Assembly: GCF_030272615.1 (NCBI RefSeq) | Contig: NC_081415.1 | Coordinates: 368,779,667-368,843,666, forward strand | Length of the DNA: 64,000 nucleotides | Origin: Cryptomeria japonica | Taxonomy: Eukaryota > Streptophyta > Pinopsida > Cupressales > Cupressaceae | Reading direction: 5' to 3' | Shown here: piece after piece, positions 1-10,751 of the stretch | How the letters are laid out: the number at the start of each line of letters is the position of its first letter | Numbering within the stretch: position 1 is the stretch's first letter | Translations under genes and position numbers: made by a program | The notes under the pieces: model-generated | Seen by the model: only the letters and a program-made list of their open reading frames with translations | Databases searched by the model: none | What the model was told of the DNA's origin: nothing

Positions 1-484
1 TTTATAGCAATAACCTTCATTTTATATGTTGGTGGAAATCCTCTTAAGATTTTTGAAACAATTTCATCCTCACTCAGGGTTCCTCCACAACATTTAATAC
101 CCAAAACAATTTCATTTACTCTTTCCATAAAAGCAGAAATCCTTTCATCTTCTTCCATTTTCAGATGTTCATACCTAACTCAGAAGCTTTCAAGTTTTGC
201 AATCTTGACTGAGGAATCTCCTTCATTTAGTGTTTCCAAATGATCCCAAATAGATTTAGCAGTAGACCTATCTGATAATCCCATGATTTGTTGATCTGAT
301 AATGCGCTCAAAAGTGCTTCTCTTGCTTTGCAATCATTCTCTTCATCTTTAGCTAAGGTAGTTGGAGCAGTCTGACCAGCTACAGCAGCAATATAACCAT
401 TCTTTGTAACTTCCCAGATGTCTTTACCGATGCAATTCAGATGTGTCTCCATCCTGATCTTTCATATCCCATAGTTGGTTCCAT
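1..484 (-). pseudogene. copia A1 gag, 5' part (broken)
   Basis: This is the start of a Ty1/copia Gag, the particle protein that packages element RNA, read on the minus strand and cut by the window edge. It is closely similar to the Gag of copia A2 at 18332-19009: both share HLNCIGKDIWEVTKNGY, AREALLS and LETLNEGDS. The likely ATG is at 484-482. Relative to A2 there are two extra bases near 438, which shift the frame, and a stop at 180-182 where A2 has Trp (a TGG-to-TGA type change). After that stop the frame stays open to base 1. It lies directly downstream of its own primer site and LTR, so A1 runs leftward out of the window. Identification rests on the similarity inside this window and on the copia gag arrangement. 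Confidence 0.85.
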
Positions 485-568
485 CAAGTTTTGGACTGTC
501 CTTCCTAAAGTAATTAGTAGACATTGGACCTCCTCAAGTTGTTAAACTTCTGCAAAAGAGGACTAAGC

Positions 569-580
569 TCTAATACCAAT
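569..580 (-). other. copia A1 primer binding site (tRNA-iMet)
   Basis: Read on the minus strand this is TGGTATTAGAGC, one base from the initiator-Met tRNA complement TGGTATCAGAGC. It abuts the LTR end at 581, the normal place for the minus-strand primer site. The mismatch is a C-to-T change at a CpG-like site, so priming may be weakened. Confidence 0.85.
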
Positions 581-1648
581 TGTTAGGTCCTGGAGACAAC
601 TGAGAGGGGGGGGGGGGGGGGGATGAATCAGTTGTCAAATAAATTCAAACCAAAAACCAATTAACCAACTTGATTCTTAATACCGGTAAACCAGTTAAAT
701 ATGTCGGTAGACAATGTTAATAGTAAATTGCTATACCGGTAAAGATTAATGCATGAAACATAAACATAAATTCATCCACAATACATAACACCAATATTTG
801 TACGTGGAAACCCTGTAAGGGGAAAAACCACAGTGGGAAACCTTACCCACAATCAGATGGTACTACTATAGATAGTAAGTGTACATAAATGGGGTCTGCA
901 CATGCAGAAAGGCCAACAGCCTAGAGCTCACTGCTCAATCACAAAATGGGAGTCACACTGACTATAGTTGGATGGTTAAATCCAATAAGAATGTACTGCA
1001 CAAAATAGCATCTTCATATGTTGGATTCAATACCGGTGTAATGTTGATATGCTTATACAAAAACCTAGCTTCACCTTCAAATGATGTCTTCATGTATACC
1101 TCTTCTTAATCTCGCATATATCTTTACTCAATTCTTTTTCGCATTCCACACTTGACCTTACAAATAAAATCTTACATTTATACCATAACCTAAGACCAAT
1201 TTTAGTAGGTCGGCTCTACAAGATATTACAATAAACATTTTACATACAATATAATATCTGATGCAATAACCGATTAAACATGTCGGCTTAATGCATTTAC
1301 ATCAATAATAAATCATTTCCATAGCATGCCATGCTGATCTGGAAAAGATAAACCTGTCGGTATAACCCTAGATAACCCTGGACCTATTTGTTAGTAAAAG
1401 CAAATATGCAAATATGAATATACCAATGATCAATTCTTCAAAACAAAGTGTCCACACGATGTCTTCAACATTATCAAGTGTCTTCCATAACATTCCAGGT
1501 ACCGGTGAACATTATATCCTATCGGTGAACCATATACCAGTAACTGTGCAATAGTTACTTGCTTGCCGGTGAATGTTGTTGGATCTCCAAAGTGCTTGTT
1601 TTTAGTAGGTGTTGACATCAATGACAAAACCATACCAAATTACCAACA
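581..1648 (-). mobile_element. copia A1 5' LTR
   Basis: This is a 1068-bp LTR bounded by TG..CA on the plus strand (tgttaggt at 581, ccaaca at 1648). It aligns along its length with both LTRs of copia A2. Because the element reads on the minus strand, the U5 end is at 581, next to the primer site. A run of 17 G (606-622 on the plus strand) lies near the U5 end; A2 has 8 there. To the right, the sequence switches at 1649 to the gag of copia B, so A1 inserted into B. The target duplication would be tcact (1649-1653), but its partner lies outside the window. Confidence 0.9.
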
Positions 1649-1650
1649 TC

Positions 1651-4600
1651 ACTAAGAATTGCATGGCTCTTGGAACTTTGCACAATTATGTATCAAATGA
1701 CCTCACCTTTCATATTAAAAAGTGTACTACAATCAAAGATGCTTGGGATATGTTTCAGAAATTGTATGGCCAAGTTGATGAAATTAGAGGTTATAAGATT
1801 GACAATGAGCTCACCAACTTGGATCCCAAGAGTTTTGATATAATCCAATATTATGTCACCAAAGCAAATGAGCTAAGAGGAAAGCTTAAAGATTGTGGAA
1901 TTGACAAAAAGGATGCTCAGATGATATTCAACTTGTTGGACAAGCTTGCACCAGAATATACAGCATTTGTGTCTAGCTTCCAAACTTATCGTTTGACAAT
2001 GGGGAGTTCCTATGTTATGCCTTCATTTGATGCTTTCATAGAAATGTTGATATTGGAACAATATAAGTTGTTGAACATGGGGCTTCTCAAGTCTTCAAAG
2101 TCCCAGGCTTTGGTAGCTAATCAAGGGAATCAAGGAAGTTGAGGCAAAGATTCCAACAACAAGAAGAAGCGCTCCAAGTCTAAGCCACAACAAGAAAAAG
2201 GACAATCATCCTCTCCATCACAAGGCAATTTTTCATCCTCTTCCAAGAAGGGGACACCACCTAAGAAGGATAAACCAACTTGTGCATATTGCAAGAAGTA
2301 TGGTCATGATGAGCATCGATGCCACACAAAACAAGTTGATGAGTTAACTAATCTTCTTAAGAAAAACAACATCAACTTTCCATCTGCCTACAAAAAGAAG
2401 GATTCATCTCCCTCTTCGTCACAGTCTAAGGGAAAAGGGCAAGCATTTGTGGCTACAAAAAATTCTTCACAGCAGTGGATACTTGACTCAGGTGCCTCAT
2501 ATCACATGGGTTCTACAAAGGAGCAGTTTTCTTCATTGGAGCCATCTAAGGTACCTCACATTTACATAGGTGATGATACACAAGTAGAGGTTGAAGGGAA
2601 AGGTTCAGTTGACATGGATGATGGAACATTTGAGAATGTTCTCTATGTTCCTAACTTGTCTACCAACCTTTTCTCTATCCACCAAATCACTCACTATGGG
2701 AATGGGAAAAAGGTTGAGTTTACACCAAATTCAATTGTGGTAAAGGAACTTGATGATGATGCCTTGGTAGCAGTGGGACAAGTCAATGACAACTCAAGGC
2801 TTTATTCATTCTCCCACTTTGTGCCAAGTTCACCTTCTAGGGCCTTGCTTACTCATTCAGATTCAGAAAGTAAGCTATGGCATGAGCGGTTTGGTCACCT
2901 CAACTACCGCTATCTTCAGCAGCTCAGCACTAAAGACATGGTCACAGGTCTACCTCAAATCAATTTTTCAAAGGGTGTATGTTCAGGTTGTTCCATGGGC
3001 AAGCATCCCGAGGAAAAGTTTGATAAAGGGAAAGATTGGAGAGATTTGGAAGTTCTTTAACTTATTCACAACAATGTAGCAGGTCCATTTCCAGCACCTT
3101 CATTTAGTAAGGCCCGCTATGTCCTCACCTTCATTGATGACTACTCCCGCTTCACTTGGGTCTACTTTCTCATTTATAAGAGTGAAGTATTTGACAGATT
3201 TCAGGACTTCAAGACTCGTGTGGAGAAGCAATCCGGGAAAGTGGTCAAGATTATTCGTACAAATAATGGAAGGGAATATGTGAACAAGAGGCTTGAGGAT
3301 TTTTGTACACTTGAGGGGATTGATCTTCAGCATTTTGTATCATACACTCCACAGCAGAACGAAGTTGCAGAACGCAAGAATAGAACTCTCAAAGAAATGG
3401 CTAGTTGTATGATTCATGCACGTTCTCTTGATCTCACTTTTTGGGTCGAGGCTATCAGTTGTGCCACACACATCCAGAATCAGGTTCCTCACAAATCTTT
3501 GCAAGGTATTACTCCTTTTGAGGTTTGGGTTGGTAGGAAACTAATTGTGAGACATTTCAGAGTCTTTGGGTGTCCAGCACGGGCTTGCATACCTCTGCAG
3601 AAATGCAAGGCATTGGAACCACAGAGTCAACCTTGCATATTTGTTGGATATCCTAAGGGTGTTAAGGCATATAGATTGATGGATCCTGAGACACGTGAGG
3701 TGTTCATTGAGAGGAGTGTTCACTTTGAGGAAAGCTCTCCTAGCTTAGCCTCTCTACCTCCTCCACCTTACTCCATTGTGGATAGTGATGTTAGTGATTC
3801 AGATGATGAGACTCCAACTCCAACTCGTAGGGTTACACCTACACAAGGTCCACTTGCAATTGAGGAGCCTTGTTCTCCACCTCCACCTAGACCTCGTTGG
3901 GCTCGACGGACACTTGAGTCTGTGGGTTCTCTTGTTGGGGAACCTTCAGATACACGGAGAACTTGATCACAACATCAGGATCTTCCACATGCATTCATTG
4001 CTACTGCTTCCGATCCACAGACATTTCAGGAAGCATCAGGGGTTCCTGAGTGGGACCAAGCTATGGAGGAAGAGTATAGTTCCTTGATGAGGAACAACAC
4101 ATGGGATTTATTCCATCTCCCTAAGGGGAGAAAGATGGTTCAATGTAAGTGGATCTATTGGACCAAGTATGCTGCAAATGGTAGTGTGGATAAGTATAAG
4201 GCTCGGCTTGTTGCGAAAGGTTTCTCTTAGGTTGCAAGTGTTGACTATATTGAGACCTTTGCACCCGTAGCCAAGACGAACTCCATTCGCTTGACACTTG
4301 CCATTGTTGCAACTCATGGTTGGGTTATACATTAGATGGATGTGAAGAGTGCTTTTCTTCATGGTGACCTTGATGAGGAGATTTATATGGAGTAGTCGTA
4401 GGGTTTCATCCAGGATACTTCCTTGGTTTGCAGACTAAGGAAATCTCTCTATGGCCTTAAGCAGGCCCCCAGGGCTTGGTATGCCAAGATGGATTCCTTT
4501 CTTCTCTCAGTAGGGTTCACCAGGTGTCATTCTAATTTGAATGTCTATATTTTGCGACAGGATGACTCTCATTTGATACTTGTGCTCTATGTTGATGATT

Positions 4601-5550
4601 TGATCATTACAGGGAGTACTGCATCCATCATTAGCAGGGTCAAATCTGCTTTGCATGATAGATTTTCTATGACTGACTTGGGTCTTTTGCACTACTTTCT
4701 TGGGATAGAGATTTCACAGTCACCTTCCGGGATTATACTATCGCAGCCCAAGTATGCTCTTGATCTACTTGCACACTTTCATATGGTTGATTGTAAGCCT
4801 GCACCAACTCCCTTTCTTTCCGGAGTCAAGCTTGAGGCTCAGTGTTCTTCTCCACCAGTTGATGCCACTTTGTATCATCAGCTTGTGGGTAGTCTCATCT
4901 ACTTGACCCATACACACCCCGATATTTCATTTGCAGTTGGCATGGTTTTCTGCTTCATGCAGGAACCACATGAGCTTCATTGGAAAGCCGCCAAACGCAT
5001 CCTTCATTACATCTAGGGTACACATCACTATGGGATTCACTATGCAGCAGGCACAGGACTTCGCTTGGTTGGTTACATAGACTCTGATTGGGCTGGCAAT
5101 CTTGATGATCGTAAGTCTATTTCCGGTTACAGTTTTCACCTTGGTTCAGGCCCCATTTGTTGGCAAAGCAAGAAGTAGCATGCTATTTCTCTTTCTTCAA
5201 CTGAGGCTGAGTATCGAGGTGCTATTAATGCAGTGACTGAGATCATTTGGCTTCAGCAGATACTCACAAAGTTTGGGTTCACCACTCCATGACCGACAGT
5301 TCTACATTATGACAATCAGAGTGCTATTGCTATCTCGAAGAACCCGGTCCAGCATCAGCAGACCAAACACATCGAGATCCATATGCACTATATCCGAGAG
5401 TTGATTTAGGAGTAGGTCATTGATTTGCAATATTGTCCTACAACGGAGCAGGTTGCAGACATATTCACCAAACCTTTCACGGAGAGTAAGTTCCAATAGT
5501 TATGAGCTCTCTTGGGGGTGCAGGATGTGTCATTAGGGGGGGTCAGCTGA
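1651..5550 (+). pseudogene. copia B gag-pol polyprotein, one frame with 14 stops
   Basis: This is one reading frame without a frameshift. It encodes Gag (from TKNCMALGTLHNYVSND), a zinc knuckle CX2CX4HX4C at 2281-2322, aspartic protease WILDSGASYHM near 2476 and the pre-integrase HX3H...CX2C (LWHERFGHL). It continues with an integrase core (DDYSRFTWVYF, RKNRTLKEMA), reverse transcriptase with [11 protein letters not shown] and catalytic YVDD at 4588-4599, and RNase H (DSDWAG, STEAEY). Gag-pol as a single ORF is normal for copia. Stops are at 2140, 3058, 3964, 4228, 4333, 4393, 4399, 5014, 5176, 5290, 5407, 5413, 5497 and 5503. Each fits CAG, CAA, CGA or TGG changed by one transition, judged from the residues usual there. 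Catalytic motifs are preserved, so decay was by point mutation. The natural start is lost. Confidence 0.92.
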
Positions 5551-5806
5551 CTTCTCCTTACTCTCTTTTGGGGGGGACTTTTTCCTCTTTGAGGTTTTGT
5601 CCATCTTCTTTGAGAGTATTTTGTACTTTCATCTCTCTTTTGGGGGGGGGAGTTTTTTCCCACTAGGTTTTATCCTTTTCTCTATTTGTGAGAGATTGCA
5701 TTGCATGGTTTTTCTTGCATTTGCATATTGTACATGGGTACCTATCATGGCCTAGTAGCCAGGACCCATCTTGCATTGTTGACTTGAGTCTTCATTCCCC
5801 TAAGTT
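5551..5806 (+). other. copia B 3' untranslated region with repeated G tracts
   Basis: This is noncoding sequence between the pol stop and the polypurine tract. It holds three runs of 7-9 G (about 5535-5548, 5570-5577 and 5642-5650), each after ctcttt or a similar pyrimidine stretch. They look like partly duplicated polypurine-tract blocks. No ORF of note. Confidence 0.6.
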
Positions 5807-5821
5807 GCACTTAAGGGGGGG
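5807..5821 (+). promoter_or_regulatory. copia B polypurine tract
   Basis: A purine run (aagggggggg type) lies immediately 5' of the LTR start TGTTGGTG at 5822, the normal primer for plus-strand DNA synthesis. Confidence 0.8.
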
Positions 5822-6272
5822 TGTTGGTGTAAATAAATATTCATTATGGATATTATTACACTTTACTTAAGTTAACTTAGGATAATGCATTTCTTCATAG
5901 TTTGGATTTGAGACACTTAGAGAAGTGTGCACATAGGGATAGAGCTTGCAGGAGAAATTCCACCTTTGGCTGTGTTGTTTTGTTGTTACACTCCACATTC
6001 AGTGGGTCATCCACCTCTTGTGGAATATTATATTATTTCTCCTACCTACCCCTAGTATTTCTTACCTACCCTTGTTTCTCATTGAGCCACATGTCATGAT
6101 TGTGTGCTCGTACATCCATATGGCCTTGCCTATATAAGAAGGCCTATATTCATTGTATTGGTGAATCCAGTTGATCATTTTCATATTGATGAGAATACAA
6201 TTTGTTCTTGTCATTCTTTTGTCTCTATTTTTATACTTTTCATTGTGCCCTTGATCTTGGCAAAATCTCACA
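5822..6272 (+). mobile_element. copia B 3' LTR
   Basis: This is a 451-bp LTR with TG at 5822 and CA at 6271-6272. It holds a TATA-like element TATATAAG at 6131-6138 and, downstream, an A/T-rich stretch suitable for RNA 3'-end formation. The 3' boundary is set where homology to the inverted H LTR begins (6273). The matching 5' LTR lies left of the window. Confidence 0.8.
6131..6138 (+). promoter_or_regulatory. TATA box in copia B LTR
   Basis: TATATAAG lies about 310 bp into the LTR, in the expected U3 position for the element promoter. No transcript evidence is available here. Confidence 0.55.
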
Positions 6273-7021
6273 CCATTATTAATCTTAGCTATCAGATCTT
6301 CAAACTTGACTAGGTTCATTATATCCTTCGATCTAAAAAATGTTTTATCTTATCTTGAAACTTGTATACCTTTCTTGGTACTTGTGCTTGGTTAAGACCG
6401 TTCAATCTATGTTGTAGATCTTACTCTTGAATTTTAATTGTCGGTGATCCTTAACAAACTTCTTGCACGACATTCCTATCTTTAATAAACCTCCATCTCA
6501 TTGGCATCCTTCATTAAATAATGTATACACTTTATTTAATGCATTTTGTTACTGCTCGGTTGATACTCGGTTAATACTGAACTTTACTTGGTAGACATTC
6601 TCTTCTCGGTGACTTTTTCTTTCATTAACCGACATCGATAACCTTGGAGTTTACCGACTAGCTCCTTGCTCGGTTAAATAGAATAGTACAAAACCTTTAC
6701 TCATTCTATTACATGAAATATTTTCCCCTTCTTGTTCAGTCTTTGAATACACATATATATAGGATATCAAAACAATAAAAACATCATAATCTCATCACTG
6801 TCTAACTCGGTAATAGTTGCCCATTGAATAACTTATTACTCCCCTTTATTTTCATATTCTTTCTGTGTCACTTACTGACATATTTATACTCATCAAAACA
6901 TACTTTTTAAGATATGGCAACATCATACTAAATCAGAAAATCAATTGCTTGACATCAATGACAAAATAATAATATTAAGACACTAATCATCCTTTATCAA
7001 TTATATCATTCATCTCCAACA
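6273..7021 (-). mobile_element. inverted copia LTR fragment (H)
   Basis: Read on the minus strand from 7021, this starts TGTTGGAGATG and aligns for about 745 bp with the first half of the solo LTR at 48890-50348. Shared blocks include the polyadenine-flanked gatatcctatatat and the stretch around cctagtcaagttt. The alignment ends at copia B, so B interrupted this LTR and the other half lies outside the window. Sequence 7022-7095 contains two imperfect copies of a 22-bp piece, and ggagattgttgg on the minus strand resembles a polypurine-tract/LTR junction. The true LTR start could therefore be near 7065. Confidence 0.75.
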
Positions 7022-7095
7022 ACCTTCTCAATATCATCAACCATCCAACTTATTGTAATGCCAACAATCTCCCAACTTATTTTAATGCCAACATC

Positions 7096-9319
7096 CACTA
7101 GTCTGGTACCACCCATAGCAGGGAAGCCGCTCATTCTCTACATATCAACAATTGAAGTATCATTGGGGGCATTGTTAGCACAAGAAGATCAAGAAGGCAA
7201 GGAACGAGCTATATATTACATCAGTAGGACATTAAACAGATATGACCTAAAATACACATTCATTGAGAAGGCTTGTTTAGTTGTGGTATTCACCTCTCAG
7301 AAGTTCTGCCATTACATGCTAGCTCACACAATCAAGATAGTAGCAAAAATTGATCCTCTCAAGTATTTACTCAGCAAAGCATCTCTTACAGGACAACTGG
7401 CTAAATGGGTCATGATTCTCAATGAATTTGATATCCAATACATAGAGCGTCGGGCTATCAAGGGATGGGTAATTGCAGATCAACTAGTTGAAGCACCACT
7501 ACCAGATAAACAACCAATAAAGGTTGAATTTCCAGACATGGATGTCCTTACTATTGCACTCAAGCAATGGACCCTATACTTTGATGGTTCCTACATCCAA
7601 CATGGATCGGGTGTCGGCATCTTGTTCATCACTCCCGAAGGACACACTATTCCAAGATCGTATAGGCTCATGTTTCCATGCACCAATAACATCGCTGAAT
7701 ATGAATCCCTGGTCAAAAGAATCAAAATGGTAGTGGAATGGAGAATCACGGAATTAAGAGTCTATGGAGATTCTCAACTGGTTATAAATGAAATCAACAA
7801 TTAATATAAGACAAATGACGACAAGTTGTTGCCATAAAAAAGAATGATGGATGACTTCAAGTAGTACTTTGTACACATCACCTTCGATAAAATACCAAGG
7901 TTGGACAATAGAGTGGCTGATACAATGGCCACTATCGCTTCACAGCTACAAATTTTAGAGAAATGGAGTTGTTATGAGTTCTTGGTAGAGCAACTATTTT
8001 CCCCGACCTATGATAATTTTGCATCCCATGTCATCTATGCCTTAACCGGTTCAGACTCCCCTCTATACGGGACAATCTATGAATATCTTAAAACCAATAC
8101 CCTACCACTTGACCTATCTCGTAACCAAAAGTGCAACTTTATCCGGCAGGCCCCCCATTATACCTTAACCACTGACACACTTTACCATCGAGGTCTAGAT
8201 GGTACTCTTCTTTGTTGCCTTGATCGTAATGAATTTGACTCTGTTTTACACGAGCTTCATGAGGGTGTCGGTGGCATGCATTCAAGTGGTCCTACTCTCA
8301 CTAAAAAACTTCTGAGAATGGGATATTATTGGCCGATAATGGAGAAAGACTCTTATCAATTTGCAAAGAAATGTCATAAGTGTCAAATTCATGGCAATCT
8401 TATCCATGCACCAACACAGGAGTTGCAGCCATTCACAACATCTTGGCCTTTCTGTCAGTGGGAACTTTATTTAGTAGGGAAAATCCATCCTTCCTCTTCC
8501 AATGGACATAAGTTCATTATCACTGCAATGGAGTATTTCACAAAATGGATTGAAGCAATCCCAATGAACACAATAACTAGAAAATAGACTGCCTCATTTA
8601 TTCTCAATTATCTAATTTGTAGATATGGCATTCCAAGTTCCATCATCATAGACAACAGGGGTCCCTTCATAAATCAGGACGTACAAGAGCTATGTGAGTG
8701 ATTCAAAATCCAACATCGCTTCTCTACACCTTACTACCCACAGGGGAATGGTCAAGCATAAGCATCAAATAAAACAATCTTGAAAATCCTAAAGAAAATA
8801 GTAAATGATGCAGGTATGGATTGGCATGTACAACTCAATCCGGCACTCTGGGAATACAGGACTAGCATTTGGACACCTATAGGGGCTACGCCATATTCAT
8901 TAGTGTACAGATCAAAAGCAATTCTGCCTCTTGAGGTAGAAATTCCATCACTCGGAGTATCTTTGAAAGGCCTCATACTAGATGAGGAGTATCGGGTAAA
9001 CAGATTGCATGAACTAGAGCTTCTGGATGAAAAATGACAATATTCCTATGATCATCTCAAGGCATACCAGCAGCGCATGTGCAAAAGCTACAACCACAGA
9101 TTCATCCCTAGGGTTTTTTAAGTCGGTGATTTTGTACTCAAATAAAATCCCAAAAATCAACAGTATCGAGAAAAGAAGGGAAAGTTTGAACCTAATTGGT
9201 TAGGTCCCTATGTCATCATATCAGCCTATGGATCAAGCACCTATCAGCTAACAAATTCAAAAGGAGATGTGCTCGACAAACCAACCAACAACATCCATCT
9301 AAAGAAATTCTACACTTGA
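7096..9319 (+). pseudogene. gypsy C pol remnant: RNase H, second RNase H, integrase (Tat type)
   Basis: One frame with several stops encodes the 3' part of a Ty3/gypsy pol. It opens with the RT/RNase H connection (GKPLILYIST, GALLAQEDQEGKE, YYISRTLNRYD), then a second RNase H (LYFDGSYIQHGSGVGI, NIAEYESL, VYGDSQLVI), the double arrangement typical of the Tat lineage. Next are the integrase zinc domain (HX3H...CX2C near 8250-8390, GYYWPIM), core (TPYYPQGNGQA) and C-terminal region ending IHLKKFYT. It aligns with gypsy D throughout. Stops include 7802, 8585, 8698, 8759 and 9035. Gag, protease and most of the RT are missing, removed by the H/B insertion boundary or lying left of the window. Confidence 0.9.
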
Positions 9320-10740
9320 GTGGTCTAAATGCACGGAAAAAAATCAGAAAAATACAACAAAAAAAAACACAACAAAAAAGTGCAATAAAAACAAGTGATG
9401 AAAACCTGGCAACAGGCGCTATTTGTGAGAGAATAGATCCTCTATCTATACTCATATCTTTTACATCCCTCCAAAGTCAAAGCTAATGGCCATCGCCCAG
9501 CACTTTTTACACAACATTATCTCGGACATACTTAGCATAGTCACTATCCTTGATTATCTCAAGATTAGTTCATCATATCCCACCATGGCTTTGTGATCAC
9601 TATGTATATCCACATCGATAGATATCTATAAGTAGGGGTAGCACTCCTCTCACTTCAAGCATTCCAACAAATGAACAAATAAGAATCACAGCACACTAAG
9701 GAAATCCTGTCAACAAAAGCTCATCAGGCTAGAAAACAAGACCATTATCCAGATACAACTTTAACACACACATGATGGATAATTTTCTAAATTATAATTT
9801 GTTTACATCTAGCATGAAGTTTTGACTATTTTGTATCTTAAAATTTTGAATAATTAGATCTCCTGAATTTCTCAATGATGCATCAATCTAGAGAAAAGCA
9901 AAAGGGGGAATCTGATATTTGTTATTTTGGGGGGTTTTTATGTCTGTGAGGTGATCACTTGTACGGTGCAAATTTGTCTTGAGACATGATTTAAAATATA
10001 TCATTGAAGACATTGTTCCACTTTGCACATACAAATGGTTAACTCTTGTTTGTATTATGCAAGCAACACTCAGGTCGTCTTGGTTTAATTATACCTTGAC
10101 GCTTGTGTCGTCTTGACATATCAAACTCTATGTAAGTATTACTCAAGTCATTATGGTTCAATTATACTAGTATGCTTGTATAAAATTCCAACATATTAAA
10201 AGCTCAATGATGACAAACCAAAACAGAGCAAAAACAAGTAACTAAATAGGAATGATAGTGACAGAATGAAGGTGATCATTTAGTTTCATATCATTTTAAA
10301 CTTGCATTTAGTTGCATATCATTTTAAACTTGCATTTAGTTGCATTTCATTTTAAAATTGCATTTAATTTCATATCATTTTAAACTTGCACTTAGTTGGA
10401 TGTCATTTTAAAACAAACTTGCATATCATACATCTCATTTTCAAGATACATCTCACATCATCATCATTATCATACATCAGAGAAATAAAGATAACAAAGC
10501 ATCATCATATTTTCATCATCATGGCTCATACATCATAATCAAAATCAAAAGCATTACTATCTAAGCATTATATCATCATCATAGAAACATCAAATCAATG
10601 CATATCATAAATCATCACCCATAACACATCACATGTGGATCAGAGAAATCACTGCCATATATATTTCTCTCAAAAATGGTCGAAATGTACAAGGGATATC
10701 ATGTCTGTCAAAATACAACAAAATGATCAAAATACAACAG
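9320..10740 (+). other. gypsy C post-pol noncoding region
   Basis: This is A-rich noncoding sequence after pol. A block at about 9966-10215 is conserved with gypsy D (37871-38115), including gcaagcaacactcaggtc and two imperfect repeats around ggttcaattatac. A polyA-like start (9340-9400) and aaaaagtgcaataaaaac are also shared with D. No ORF is supported on either strand. Confidence 0.65.
10265..10440 (+). repeat. short tandem repeat, about 33-bp unit
   Basis: About four imperfect copies of a unit built on catttagttgcatatcattt, followed by ttaaacttg, lie in gypsy C noncoding sequence. Confidence 0.7.
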
Positions 10741-10751
10741 AGACAAGTCTC

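Larger units (their letters stand above)
1649..6272 (+). mobile_element. copia B (Ty1/copia), 5' end lost to A1 insertion
   Basis: This is the plus-strand remainder of a Ty1/copia element, from mid-gag to the end of the 3' LTR. Order seen: gag, CCHC zinc knuckle, protease, integrase, reverse transcriptase, RNase H, G-rich 3' untranslated region, polypurine tract and a short 451-bp LTR. The left break is the A1 insertion. The right end meets an inverted LTR of another copia (H) that would be continuous across B, so B itself inserted into that LTR. Confidence 0.9.

Noticed and set aside
7058-7095. Start of the gypsy C frame upstream of the conserved pol sequence
   Set aside because: These bases derive from the copia/gypsy junction, not from gypsy pol, so the ATG at 7058 is not a real start.
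10059-10180. ggttcaattatac resembling a tRNA-type B box
   Set aside because: No A box at a suitable distance and no cloverleaf on either strand; kept only as a conserved noncoding block.
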